A program made the translations under genes and the position numbers. From Streptomyces radiopugnans (GTDB lineage Bacteria; Actinomycetota; Actinomycetes; Streptomycetales; Streptomycetaceae): DNA of 64,000 nucleotides. Location of the stretch: NCBI RefSeq assembly GCF_900110735.1, contig NZ_FOET01000007.1:62001-126000 (forward strand), read 5' to 3'. The notes below the pieces were generated by a model. That model saw only the letters and a list, made by a program, of their open reading frames with translations, searched no databases and was not told the origin of the DNA. The first letter of the stretch is position 1, and every line of letters begins with the position of its first letter. Shown piece by piece: positions 1 to 8,187 of this stretch.

Positions 1-46
1 TGAACACCACCCCGAGCGGGCGCAACGGTCATTACCGTCCAGTCAC

Positions 47-772
47 ATGACGACGGTCACAACTCGTACGGTCGAATACCCGGCCGACAACCTGACGATG
101 ATCGGGTACCTCGCGCTCCCGGCCGGTGCCGAGCGTCGGCCCGCAGTACTGATCGGCCCCGAGGGGGTGGGGCTCAGCGATGTCGAGCGCCGCCGGGCCG
201 AGGCTCTGGCCGAGCTGGGGTACGTGGCGCTGGCTTTCGACCTCCACGGTGGACGCTATCTGGAAGACCCAGAGGAAATGTTGGCCCGTTGCATGCCGCT
301 GCTCGCCGACCCCGACCGGATGCGAGGAATCGGTCACGCCGCGCTCGACGTGTTGCGTGCCGAACCACGGGCAGACCCCGACCGGACCGCCGCCGTCGGC
401 TACGGCACCGGAGGCGCAGTCGCACTGGAACTCGGCCGTGATGGCGTCGACCTGCGCGCGATTGGGACAGTCAACGCACTGACCACGGGCCGACCGGGTG
501 AGGCGGTACGCATTCGCTGCCCGGTGTGGGCCGGGGTCGGGTCGGAAGACCCGATCATGCCGCCCGCCCAGCGGGACGCGTTCACCGCAGAGATGCAGGC
601 TGCGGGCGTCGACTGGCGCCTCGTGGTCTACGGAGGGGCCCTTCACGCCTTCCACCACCCACCGGTTGACCACACCGTGCGTCCCGGCGTCGGCTACCAC
701 CCACGGCACGCACAGCGAGCCTGGCGTGACATCGTCGCTCTGCTCGCCGAGTGCCTGCCCGTCACGGATTGA
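47..772 (+). CDS. Dienelactone hydrolase family protein, nucleophile replaced
   Basis: A 241-residue alpha/beta-hydrolase of dienelactone hydrolase (DLH) length and order: N-terminal strand region, then the DLH 'HGG' segment near residues 67–69, a nucleophile-elbow-like GYGTGG at residues 118–123, an acid in GSEDP (Asp168) and a C-terminal His in ALHAFHH (His200 or 203). Family members normally have Cys (sometimes Ser) at the elbow (GYCxGG); here it is Gly120, so ordinary ester or lactone hydrolysis is doubtful and a binding or non-catalytic role is possible. The ATG at 47 has no clear Shine-Dalgarno, so the message may be leaderless. The gene stands alone before a transposase remnant. Family membership is clear; the substrate is unknown. 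Confidence 0.85.
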   Translation: MTTVTTRTVEYPADNLTMIGYLALPAGAERRPAVLIGPEGVGLSDVERRRAEALAELGYVALAFDLHGGRYLEDPEEMLARCMPLLADPDRMRGIGHAALDVLRAEPRADPDRTAAVGYGTGGAVALELGRDGVDLRAIGTVNALTTGRPGEAVRIRCPVWAGVGSEDPIMPPAQRDAFTAEMQAAGVDWRLVVYGGALHAFHHPPVDHTVRPGVGYHPRHAQRAWRDIVALLAECLPVTD

Positions 773-870
773 TCCGATCGGCTCCTGACACTCACTCCTG
801 CCCGCCGTCGTCGTCTTCGTCCGGCTCCGGTGCGTCCGGAGCGCGGACCAGCTCCGCCAGGGGCTCGGTG

Positions 871-1343
871 ACGGTGACGGCGCAGCCAGCCCACCGCCTG
901 GTTGAACAGCGCCGCCGGCCCCTCGGCGTGCGTCCACGCCCGCCCGTGCAGGAACGTACGGAACCGGCGCGACCACTCCGCATCCTCGTACTCGCGGTAC
1001 TCGTAGGCGTCCCGAATCCCCCACGCGCGCTCGTACGCCGTCGGCTTGCGCTCGGTGTACGCCTTCACGCAGGAGACGTCCTCGATGCCGAGCTGCGCGG
1101 CCAGGTGCTCGACCACGACCCACGGCGCGTCCAGCGGGTCGTCCGGGAGGAACCGGCCGATGTGGCGCACCGTGCACATCCGGGGAGCGAACCCGAGCCG
1201 ACTGTGGTCCCGCGCCGCTTCGCTGTCAGCTTGCGGTCCTCGTCGTCCAGGAAGAAGAACCTCTCCAGCTCCGGCCGGGTCGGCTCCTCGTCGAACTTGC
1301 CGTACGACGCCGCCTGCTCATCGGTCAGGAACTCCACTGGCAT
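871..1343 (-). pseudogene. Tn3-family transposase N-terminal remnant (DUF4158), frameshifted
   Basis: Read on the minus strand from 1343, the protein begins MPVEFLTDEQAASYGKF and continues to FFFLDDEDRKLTAKRRG, the characteristic start of Tn3-family transposases (DUF4158 domain). Near 1195–1208 the reading frame shifts, and the adjacent frame continues the same domain (GRFLPDDPLDAPWVVVEHL, then AEGPAALFNQAVGWLRRH) down to about 871. The remaining roughly 800 residues of a full Tn3 transposase, including the DDE catalytic core, are absent. Below 871 a third frame reads a short acidic tail ending at a stop near 795, possibly the C-terminus of another disrupted gene. I see no terminal inverted repeats, resolvase or passenger genes. 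This is a dead scar of an old insertion. Confidence 0.8.
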
Positions 1344-1554
1344 GGACGCGACGCTATCGGCGCCCGCGGCCGCTCAGGGATCTTCCGCCGAACCTCGCCG
1401 CCGGGCCTGCCGCCCGTGGTAGAGGCCATGATCACCGGCTTGGCGTCGACCGCTGTACCGATGTTCCCCGAGGCCGGGGGTCCGGTGCGCCCCGGGGCGA
1501 GCGGAGCCGGGACGGTGGGGCACCGGAACGGCGGAGCGCCGCCGGACACGCGGC

Positions 1555-1603
1555 GGCCGGGGCGCCCGCGGTACCGCCGTACGCGGCCGCGGGCGCCCCG
1601 GCC
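1555..1603 (-). terminator. Strong hairpin after the small minus-strand gene
   Basis: Perfect 17-bp G/C inverted repeat: arms 1555–1571 and 1587–1603, loop of 15. It begins 20 bases past the stop codon of the minus-strand gene at 1623. There is no U-tract, as is usual in Streptomyces. Confidence 0.7.
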
Positions 1604-1622
1604 CGCCGAAGGGGACCGGGGC

Positions 1623-1865
1623 CTACTGGGCCGCCGGACCCGCGTCCTCGGTACCGGACAGCTGGGCCAGGTACTTGTGGCACTGGGCGGCGCGCCGCGA
1701 GTCCTCCTCCATCACCTTGCGGAAGAAGTCGGCGATCTCCTGCTTGCCCGCGTTCTCGGCGTCGCGGACGTACTGTCCGTAGTCGTGTCCGGCCTTCAGC
1801 GCGTGGTACTGCACCGAGATCAGGTCGTAGACGACATCGCTGAATCCGGTCTCTCCGGTTGCCAT
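1623..1865 (-). CDS. Small conserved helical protein, function unknown
   Basis: An 80-residue, largely helical protein (MATGETGFSDVVYDLISVQY..., then HKYLAQLSG near the end), rich in Asp, Glu, His and Gln. No signal peptide, membrane segment or catalytic motif is seen. It resembles short uncharacterised streptomycete proteins with a ferritin-like two-helix appearance, but I cannot name a family. The start chosen is the third of three close ATGs (1865), because GGAG at 1875–1878 (read on the minus strand) then lies 9 bases upstream; the first ATG would abut the GGAG. It is divergent from ppk2 with a 118-bp shared region and ends at a strong hairpin. Confidence 0.65.
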   Translation of the reverse strand: MATGETGFSDVVYDLISVQYHALKAGHDYGQYVRDAENAGKQEIADFFRKVMEEDSRRAAQCHKYLAQLSGTEDAGPAAQ

Positions 1866-1983
1866 GCTCATCATCTCCGGGTCGGGTCACATGGATCGTT
1901 CCTCCGTGTTTCCCGGTTTCACCTGGGAAAACAGTATTCGTCAGCGGAAGTGGAAAACATCCGGAAGGTGTGGGAGGGCGCGT

Positions 1984-2865
1984 ATGCCGCGACAGGACGG
2001 CGGGAAGCGGTCGCCGAAGAGGCCCGGAGGGCGGCGCGCCAAGCTGCCCCGCCCGGTGTACGAGAAGGAACTGCTCCGGCTCCAGGAGCAGTTGGTGATG
2101 ATGCAGGAGTGGGTGCGCTCCACCGGCGCCCGGCTGGTCGTCGTCTTCGAGGGGCGCGACGCGGCGGGCAAGGGGGGAGCCATCAAGCGTGTCACCGAGT
2201 ACCTCAACCCGCGCGTGGCCCGTATCGCCGCCCTGCCCGCGCCCACCGAACGCCAGCGCACCCAGTGGTACTTCCAGCGTTACGCCGAGCAGTTGCCGGC
2301 GGCCGGCGAGATCGTGCTGTTCGACCGCAGCTGGTACAACCGCGCGGGCGTCGAGCGCGTCATGGGGTTCTGCACCGACGAGGAGTACGTGCGCTTCCTG
2401 CGCCAGTGCCCCGTCTTCGAGCGGCTGCTGATCGAGGACGGCATCCTGCTGCGCAAGTACTGGTTCTCGGTGAGCGACGAGGAGCAGGAGAGGCGGTTCC
2501 GGTCGAGGCTGGATGACCCGATGCGGCGCTGGAAGCTGTCCCCGATGGACCTGGAGTCCCGCGTCCGCTGGGAGGCGTACTCGCGGGCCAAGGACGAGAT
2601 GTTCGCCCACACCGACACTCCTGAGTCCCCCTGGTACGTCGTCGACGCGGACGACAAGCGGCGGGCCCGGATCAACATGATCGCCCATCTGCTGTCCGGC
2701 GTTCCGTACCACGAGGTCGAGCCGCCGGAGCTGAGCCTGCCGCCCCGGCCGCCGTCCACCGGCTACCGGCGGCCGCCGATGGAGACGCAGACCTGGGTGC
2801 CCGACCACGCCGCGACCCTGGAGGGGGCCGGGCGGGAGCGGGGCGGGGAGCCGGGCGGCGCGTAG
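1984..2865 (+). CDS. ppk2: Polyphosphate kinase 2 (PPK2 family)
   Basis: A 293-residue PPK2 enzyme, which transfers phosphate between polyphosphate and nucleoside di- or monophosphates in the cytoplasm. The P-loop GRDAAGKGG is at residues 57–65, the Walker B/DR segment VLFDRSWYNRAGVERVMGF starts near 111, and the lid region RRWKLSPMDLESR follows. The single-domain length suits class I (polyphosphate-dependent NDP phosphorylation), although class cannot be proven by eye. The open frame runs back to 1864, but the ATG at 1984 is chosen because GGGAGGG lies 7 bases upstream and the family similarity begins after it. The N-terminus is short and basic. An imperfect palindrome (TTTCCC 1909–1914, GGGAAA 1925–1930) in the divergent promoter region could be an operator. 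A 15-bp hairpin follows the gene. Confidence 0.9.
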   Translation: MPRQDGGKRSPKRPGGRRAKLPRPVYEKELLRLQEQLVMMQEWVRSTGARLVVVFEGRDAAGKGGAIKRVTEYLNPRVARIAALPAPTERQRTQWYFQRYAEQLPAAGEIVLFDRSWYNRAGVERVMGFCTDEEYVRFLRQCPVFERLLIEDGILLRKYWFSVSDEEQERRFRSRLDDPMRRWKLSPMDLESRVRWEAYSRAKDEMFAHTDTPESPWYVVDADDKRRARINMIAHLLSGVPYHEVEPPELSLPPRPPSTGYRRPPMETQTWVPDHAATLEGAGRERGGEPGGA

Positions 2866-2878
2866 CGGCGCGCCCATG

Positions 2879-2917
2879 CCGTGTGCCCGGCGTACGGGGG
2901 TCACGCCGGGCACACGG
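2879..2917 (+). terminator. Hairpin terminator after ppk2
   Basis: Perfect 15-bp inverted repeat, CCGTGTGCCCGGCGT at 2879–2893 and its complement at 2903–2917, with a 9-base loop. It starts 13 bases after the ppk2 stop codon. Confidence 0.8.
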
Positions 2918-3035
2918 GGCCCGCCGGAGGCCACCCGCTTCCCGCGGGCTCCGATTGCGCGGTGCGCGGTCTCGCTCCGCTTCTCCGCGTCCGGTGGCCG
3001 CCTCCGGGGCCACCACCAGGACACCACCGACGGTC

Positions 3036-3071
3036 CCCTGTCCCGGGGGCCGACCGGCCCCCGGGACAGGG
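3036..3071. repeat. Near-perfect 17-bp palindrome upstream of capA-like gene
   Basis: Arms 3036–3052 and 3055–3071 are exact reverse complements with only two unpaired central bases. It ends 24 bases before the start codon of the CapA-like gene, so it could act as a second terminator insulating that gene from ppk2 or as an operator/5'-leader structure. The sequence does not decide between these. Confidence 0.5.
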
Positions 3072-3095
3072 CGGGAGGGTCCTACCCTTGGAGGC

Positions 3096-4202
3096 ATGCG
3101 CGGGGCCGCGGTCACCCTGTTCCTCTGCGGTGACGTGATGCTCGGCCGGGGCGTGGACCAGATCCTCCCGCACCCTGGTGATCCGGCGCTGCGCGAGGCG
3201 TACGTCCGGGACGCCCGCGCCTACGTCGAGCTGGCGGAGGCGGCCAACGGCCCGATCCCCCGGCCGGTCGGCTTCGAGTGGCCCTGGGGCGAGGCGCTCG
3301 CGGCGATCGACGAGGCCGCCCCCGACGCCCGGATCGTCAACCTGGAGACCGGTGTCACGCGCAGCGGCGCGTTCGCGCCGGGCAAGGGCGTCCACTACCG
3401 GATGAGCCCCGCCAACCTCCCCTGCCTGTCGGCCGCCCGCCCCGACGTCTGCGTCCTGGCCAACAACCACGTCCTGGACTTCGGCCGCCCCGGTCTGGAG
3501 GAGACGCTCGACGCCCTGGCGGACGCCGGGCGGGCGGCGGCCGGAGCGGGGCGGGACCTCACCGCCGCGCGGCGGCCCGCGCCCGTGCCCCTCGGACACG
3601 GGCGGCGGGTGGTGGTCCTGGCCTTCGGCATGCCCTCCAGCGGCATACCGCCGTCCTGGTCCGCAGGCCCCGGCCGGCCCGGCGTGGACGTCGTGGCCGA
3701 GCCCTCGCCGTCCGCCGCCGCGGCCGTGGCCGAGCGGATCCGCCGGGTCAGGCGGCCGGGCGACATCGTGGTCGTCTCGGTCCACTGGGGGCCGAACTGG
3801 GGGTATGAGGTCTCCCGCGAGGAGACCGGCTTCGCGCACGCCCTGGTCGACGGCGGCGCGGACGTCGTCCACGGCCACTCGTCGCACCACCCCCGGCCCC
3901 TGGAGGTGTACCGGGACAGGCTCGTGCTGTACGGCTGCGGCGACCTCGTCGACGACTACGAGGGCATCGCCGGCCACGAGCGGTACCGGGACGACCTGCG
4001 GCTGCTGTACTTCGTCGGTCTGGAGCCGGACGGCCGGACGGCCGGCGTGCGGATGGTGCCGCTCCAGGCCCGGCGGATGCGGTTGCGCCACGCCTCGCCG
4101 GAGGACGCCGGGTGGCTGCGGGCGGTCCTGGACCGCACCGGCCGCGACCTCGGCACGCGTGTCGACCGCGAGCCGGACGGGGCGCTCGCCCTGCGGTGGT
4201 GA
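3096..4202 (+). CDS. CapA family (poly-gamma-glutamate capsule-type) metallophosphoesterase-fold protein
   Basis: A 368-residue protein with the PGA_cap/CapA arrangement: GDVMLGRGVDQ near residue 12, NLETGVT near 85, LANNHVLDFG near 122, SVHWGPNWGYE near 228 and HGHSSHHP near 255. These are the Asp/Asn/His metal-binding motifs of the calcineurin-like fold. No signal peptide is seen, so it is probably cytoplasmic. Free-standing CapA-like proteins in actinomycetes are uncharacterised; a role in poly-gamma-glutamate synthesis is unlikely because capB, capC and other pgs genes are absent. The ATG at 3096 is directly preceded by TTGGAGGC, an unusually tight ribosome-binding site; the long upstream open frame is composition-driven. 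Confidence 0.8.
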   Translation: MRGAAVTLFLCGDVMLGRGVDQILPHPGDPALREAYVRDARAYVELAEAANGPIPRPVGFEWPWGEALAAIDEAAPDARIVNLETGVTRSGAFAPGKGVHYRMSPANLPCLSAARPDVCVLANNHVLDFGRPGLEETLDALADAGRAAAGAGRDLTAARRPAPVPLGHGRRVVVLAFGMPSSGIPPSWSAGPGRPGVDVVAEPSPSAAAAVAERIRRVRRPGDIVVVSVHWGPNWGYEVSREETGFAHALVDGGADVVHGHSSHHPRPLEVYRDRLVLYGCGDLVDDYEGIAGHERYRDDLRLLYFVGLEPDGRTAGVRMVPLQARRMRLRHASPEDAGWLRAVLDRTGRDLGTRVDREPDGALALRW

Positions 4203-4361
4203 TCCGTCCGCGCCCCTCGGCCGTCCTCGGCGCCCGCCGAGTGACCCCCGCGGACGGGCTGCCGCGGCGGGTACGGGAGAGGGGTCCGTCCGCGGTCTTC
4301 CGGGGCAATGTGGGCGGCGGCCACCGGCGTGCCGGCGACCCTGTGGCTCCGGCATGTTCGA

Positions 4362-4375
4362 GTGATCTGCGTCAC
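4362..4375. promoter_or_regulatory. Candidate Crp-type site
   Basis: GTGATCTGCGTCAC fits the GTG-N6-GNCAC pattern reported for Streptomyces Crp. It lies 57 bases before the start of the secreted esterase gene, a plausible promoter position. It is a pattern match only. Confidence 0.4.
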
Positions 4376-4431
4376 GGCCTACGGTACGGGCACCGATTGT
4401 CAGGTCCCTTTCAGGCGTAAGGACCCCCCTC

Positions 4432-5628
4432 ATGAGAGCCACGAACCTCCTGCGCCGCGCGGGTGTGCTGCTGGGCACGCTCGCGCTGGCGTTCACCGGG
4501 CTGTCCGCCGCCCCGGCGGCGGCCGCCGAGCTCGAACGCGTCACCGGCTTCGGTTCCAACCCGGGCGCGCTGACCATGTACCGCTACGTCCCCGACGACC
4601 TGCCGGCCGGAGCCCCGGTCGTCCTCGTCCTGCACGGCTGCACCCAGGACGCGCCCGGCTTCACGGCCACCTACGGCTGGCGCGCGTACGCCGACGCGCG
4701 CGGCTTCGCGCTCGTCGCGGCCCAGCAGGAGACGGCCAACAACAGCTCCCGCTGCTTCAACTGGTTCCAGGCCGGGGACACCTCGCGCGACCGGGGCGAG
4801 ATGCTGTCGCTGCGTCAGATGGTCGCCCACACCGTGAGCGCGGTGGGGGCCGACCCGTCCCGGGTGTACGTCGCCGGGTTCTCCGGCGGCGGGGCGATGG
4901 CCGCGAGCGCGCTCGCCGCCTATCCGGACGTGTTCGCGGGCGGCGCCGTGCTGGCCGGCATCCCGCACGGCTGCGCCACCAGCATGGCCCAGGCGTTCGG
5001 CTGCATGAACCCGGGCGCCACGAAGACCGCCGCCCAGTGGGGCGACCTCGTCCGGGCGCAGAACCCCGGATACGGCGGCCCGTGGCCGTCGGTCGCCGTC
5101 TGGCACGGCACCGCCGACACCACGGTCGTCCCGGCGAACGCGGACGAGCTGGTGAAGCAGTGGACGAACGCGCACGGCACGGACGCCACCGCGGACGGTA
5201 CGGCCTCGCTGCCGGGCGGGGTGACGCGACGGGACTACGGGTCCTCCGCCGGCACCGCCGTGAGGGACTACCGAGTCTCCGGCATGGGGCACGCCGTCCC
5301 GGTGCGCCCGTCGGAGGGCTGCGGCACCGCGGGCGCTTACACCGCCGACCTGATGTGCTCGACGGCGTACATCACCGCCGACTGGGGCCTGGGCGGCACC
5401 GGCCCCGGTGACCCGGGCGACCCCGGAGAGCCGGGCGACCCGCAGACGCCTGCCTGCTTCACCGCGAGCAACTACACCCATGTGCAGCAGGGCCGCGCCA
5501 CCGTCCGCTACGGCTACGCCTACGCGGTCGGCTCCGGTGACGCGCTGGGGCTGTGGAACGTCTACACCGTCACCTCGCTCACCGAGACCGAGCCCGGATG
5601 GTACGAGAGGACGGCCTCCTGCGGCTGA
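4432..5628 (+). CDS. Secreted PHB-depolymerase-family esterase
   Basis: A 398-residue secreted alpha/beta-hydrolase of the extracellular PHB depolymerase/feruloyl-esterase (LpqC-like) family. A Sec signal peptide (charged RRAG, hydrophobic core, AAPAAAA cleavage region) ends near residue 32. LHGCTQ near 67–72 supplies the oxyanion hole, the nucleophile is Ser151 in GFSGGG, the acid is probably in WHGTADTT, and the catalytic His is in MGHAVPV. A Gly/Pro/Asp linker near residue 325 leads to a ~55-residue C-terminal module beginning CFTASNYTHV and ending ERTASCG; its two Cys may pair, and it is probably a substrate-binding appendage. The start has AAGGAC 9 bases upstream. Substrate (short-chain polyester, feruloylated polysaccharide or acetylxylan) cannot be told from sequence. 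Confidence 0.85.
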   Translation: MRATNLLRRAGVLLGTLALAFTGLSAAPAAAAELERVTGFGSNPGALTMYRYVPDDLPAGAPVVLVLHGCTQDAPGFTATYGWRAYADARGFALVAAQQETANNSSRCFNWFQAGDTSRDRGEMLSLRQMVAHTVSAVGADPSRVYVAGFSGGGAMAASALAAYPDVFAGGAVLAGIPHGCATSMAQAFGCMNPGATKTAAQWGDLVRAQNPGYGGPWPSVAVWHGTADTTVVPANADELVKQWTNAHGTDATADGTASLPGGVTRRDYGSSAGTAVRDYRVSGMGHAVPVRPSEGCGTAGAYTADLMCSTAYITADWGLGGTGPGDPGDPGEPGDPQTPACFTASNYTHVQQGRATVRYGYAYAVGSGDALGLWNVYTVTSLTETEPGWYERTASCG

Positions 5629-5636
5629 GGCCCGCG

Positions 5637-5676
5637 GGTGCGCCCGTCGTAAGACCCGCCGTACGACGGGCGCACC
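5637..5676 (+). terminator. Hairpin terminator after esterase gene
   Basis: Perfect 15-bp inverted repeat: GGTGCGCCCGTCGTA at 5637–5651 and its complement at 5662–5676, with a 10-base loop, starting 8 bases after the stop. Confidence 0.8.
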
Positions 5677-5793
5677 GCCTCCCAACAGCCGGTGAACACT
5701 CGCCGAAAGCCGGATACACCACTTCGCCGGAGCCCGGCCCGCTCATATGTTTGACGGCCCTTCACCATGTTCTCCACGGGGGTCGGACAGGCC

Positions 5794-7437
5794 ATGGACA
5801 TGCTTCGGTGGGAAGTCGTTCTCGCGGTGCTCGGTGTGCTCGTGCCGATCGTCGCCGCGCTCTACGAGTTCGTCTTCGTCGGACGCAAACGGCTCGGTTA
5901 CCGGGTGCAGATGGACACCACCGCCACCGACGCCGTCCACGCCCGGTACGCCGGAATCCAGTACGCGGGGGCGCTGCAGCAGCTGCAGGACGGCGACGGC
6001 ACCCGGCTGGTGGACCCGTCGTTCGTCCTGCTGCGCATCGAGAACAGCGGCGCGACCCACATCGACATCGACGACTACGCCGTCCTCCCCGACGACAGGG
6101 TCGGTGTCCGGGTCGAGTTCCCCGGGCGCAGGGTGGCCGGGATGGTGGTGACCGAGCTCAGCGACGACTTCCTGCGCCCCTGCTTCAGCGACGACTCGGG
6201 CCTGAGCGTGCGCGACGGCGTCATCGAACTCCCCAAGGTGCCGCTCAACCGCTCCGCCCACTACAAGGTCCTGGCCGCCCTCGAACGCACCGGCGAGACG
6301 GGGACGGGCGCGGACCCGCAGGCGCCGTTCGAGCCGCCCAGGGTCATCGGCGGGATCAAGGGCGGCGTGGGCAACGGCGGCATACAGGAGACCAGGAGCC
6401 AGACCGGGACGCCGTGGCAGGCCGTCGCGCTGGTCTGCTTCCTGGTCCTGGTCATCCTCGGCCAGCTCGCCTTCTCCGTGTTCGGCCGCGAGGACGCCGC
6501 GGCGCCGCTGGACTGCGCCGGCGGTGAGCTCACCCTCACCGGGTCCACCGCCTTCGAACCGGTACTGAGGGAGGCCGCGAAGGCGTACCAGGAGACCTGC
6601 GGCGAGCAGGGCGTGACGTTCCACCACGACTACCGCGGCAGCAAGGAGGGGCTGGACGCGCTGGCGCGGGAGGGCGCGCGGGAGGGCGAGGGGAACACGC
6701 GGATGCTGGCGTTCACCGACGGGGGCAAGCGGGACGACCAGCCGCTGCTGCTGCCGCGTCCGGTCGCCTTCACCCTCTTCACCCTCGTCGTCCACGAGGA
6801 CACCGGGGTCCGGGACCTCACGCTGGAGCAGATCGGGGACCTGTACGGCGGGAAGATCACCAACTGGAAGGACGTGGGAGGAGCGGACCTGCCCGTCCGC
6901 CTGGTGAGCCGCCTGAGCAACTCCGGTACCCGCGACGTCTTCGAGGAGCGGATCTTCAGCGGATCGCGGCGGCTCGTACGCACCTCCGACGACTGCCGCA
7001 CCCCGCTCCCCGGCATGCCGCGCGGCCCCGTCAACTGCGAGCGGGGCTCCACCGCCGGGGTGCTGGACGAGGTGGCGCGCACGCCCGGGGCGATCGGCTA
7101 CAGCGGCCTCGACGACGCGTCCGGCCGGAAGGACCTGCGGCTGGTGCGCATCGACGGGCAGCGGGCCACCCTGGAGGCGGCCGACCACGGGGCCTACCCC
7201 TTCTGGGAGACGGAGTACGCCTACACCTACGGCGAGCCGCCCGCCAGGTCCCTGGCCGCTGGCTTCCTGCGCTACCTGACGAACGAGGTCGGCAGGGACG
7301 TCGTGCGTTCCCGCGGTCACCGTCCGTGCGCCGAGCTCCAGAACCCCGTGCTGTGCCGCCCCGCGCCGCAGCCTGCGCGGCCTGCGCGGGCCGTGTCCTC
7401 GCGGGAGGCGGGGGCGGGGGAGGGTTCCGGCGGGTGA
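5794..7437 (+). CDS. Membrane-tethered PstS-like substrate-binding protein
   Basis: A 547-residue protein with three parts. A hydrophobic helix at the N-terminus (VVLAVLGVLVPIVAALYEF) is followed by a ~190-residue soluble region of unknown fold. A second hydrophobic helix (AVALVCFLVLVILGQLAFSV) starts near residue 211. The C-terminal ~310 residues are a periplasmic-binding-protein type II phosphate-binding-like domain: LTLTGSTAFEPVL, YRGSKEGLDAL, IGDLYGGKITNWKDVGG, SNSGTRDVFEERI and AIGYSGL, all typical of PstS. No lipobox, PstC/A/B or PhoU is nearby, so it may sense or scavenge phosphate-like ligands rather than feed an ABC importer. ATG 5794 is chosen over 5767 because GGACAGG precedes it; the start is uncertain. 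A nested hairpin lies downstream. Confidence 0.75.
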   Translation: MDMLRWEVVLAVLGVLVPIVAALYEFVFVGRKRLGYRVQMDTTATDAVHARYAGIQYAGALQQLQDGDGTRLVDPSFVLLRIENSGATHIDIDDYAVLPDDRVGVRVEFPGRRVAGMVVTELSDDFLRPCFSDDSGLSVRDGVIELPKVPLNRSAHYKVLAALERTGETGTGADPQAPFEPPRVIGGIKGGVGNGGIQETRSQTGTPWQAVALVCFLVLVILGQLAFSVFGREDAAAPLDCAGGELTLTGSTAFEPVLREAAKAYQETCGEQGVTFHHDYRGSKEGLDALAREGAREGEGNTRMLAFTDGGKRDDQPLLLPRPVAFTLFTLVVHEDTGVRDLTLEQIGDLYGGKITNWKDVGGADLPVRLVSRLSNSGTRDVFEERIFSGSRRLVRTSDDCRTPLPGMPRGPVNCERGSTAGVLDEVARTPGAIGYSGLDDASGRKDLRLVRIDGQRATLEAADHGAYPFWETEYAYTYGEPPARSLAAGFLRYLTNEVGRDVVRSRGHRPCAELQNPVLCRPAPQPARPARAVSSREAGAGEGSGG

Positions 7438-7469
7438 CCGCCGCCGCGCTCCGGGGGCGGGCGTGAGCG

Positions 7470-7495
7470 CCGCCCGGCCGTACAGCTCCGGGCGG
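7470..7495 (+). terminator. Nested hairpin after PstS-like gene
   Basis: CCGCCCGG at 7470–7477 pairs with CCGGGCGG at 7488–7495 (10-base loop). It is enclosed by a second, outer pair, TCCGGGGGC at 7450–7458 with GCCCCCGGA at 7498–7506. Confidence 0.55.
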
Positions 7496-7590
7496 CGGCC
7501 CCCGGAAACCTCTGGTATGCCTTGAATGCCGCGAAATTCTCGAATGTCGTGGACAACGCTCGAACAGGACAAGGCGAACTGGAGATCATC

Positions 7591-8154
7591 GTGTCCGAAC
7601 GCAACACGCTCGCTCGGAGCCTGCACGACCTGGGGATGGGCGCATGGTTCGGCGGCTCCCTGATGGGTGCCGTGGGGCTCAACGGCGTCGCCAGGGAGTG
7701 GGAGGACGCCGCGACCGGCGACAGGATCGCGAGCATCGGATGGGCGAAGTGGACGCCGGTCAACGGACTGGCCATCGCCGCCCACCTGGCGGGTGCCGTC
7801 TCCCTGCTGGCGTCCAACATGTACCGCGTGGAGCACCAGCGGGGTGTGGGAGCCTCCTCGGCGATCAAGACCGTCCTCACCGGCGCGGCCCTGGCGGCCA
7901 CCGCCTACAGCCGCGTCATGGGCAAGAAGCTGGAGATGGCCACCTCCTCCGACCCGGAGAAGTCGGCCGGGGCCCAGCACCACCCGGCCTCCACGGAGGA
8001 CGCCGAGCGCCAGCTGCGCTGGGCCCAGTGGAGCATCCCCGTACTGACCGGCGCGCTCACCGTCGTCAGCGCGCTCCAGGGCGAGCAGCAGAAGCCGGTC
8101 GAGCAGAAGGCGGGCATGCTGCGCAAGGCCGCCGACCGCCTGAACATGGGCTGA
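7591..8154 (+). CDS. Conserved membrane protein, function unknown
   Basis: A 187-residue protein with several hydrophobic stretches (LGMGAWFGGSLMGAVGL near 13; LAIAAHLAGAVSLLAS near 60; TVLTGAALAATAYSRVMG near 93; SIPVLTGALTVVSAL near 149), suggesting four membrane-associated helices. A charged loop rich in Ser, Glu and His lies between the last two. I do not recognise a named family; similar proteins occur in other streptomycetes without assigned function. A GTG at 7591 is preferred because GGAG at 7581–7584 is 6 bases upstream; the frame extends to a TTG at 7522 without a ribosome site. It converges on the AraC-type gene with only 33 bases between. Confidence 0.65.
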   Translation: MSERNTLARSLHDLGMGAWFGGSLMGAVGLNGVAREWEDAATGDRIASIGWAKWTPVNGLAIAAHLAGAVSLLASNMYRVEHQRGVGASSAIKTVLTGAALAATAYSRVMGKKLEMATSSDPEKSAGAQHHPASTEDAERQLRWAQWSIPVLTGALTVVSALQGEQQKPVEQKAGMLRKAADRLNMG

Positions 8155-8187
8155 TACCGGTCACCGGGCACCGGGCCACACAGCGCG

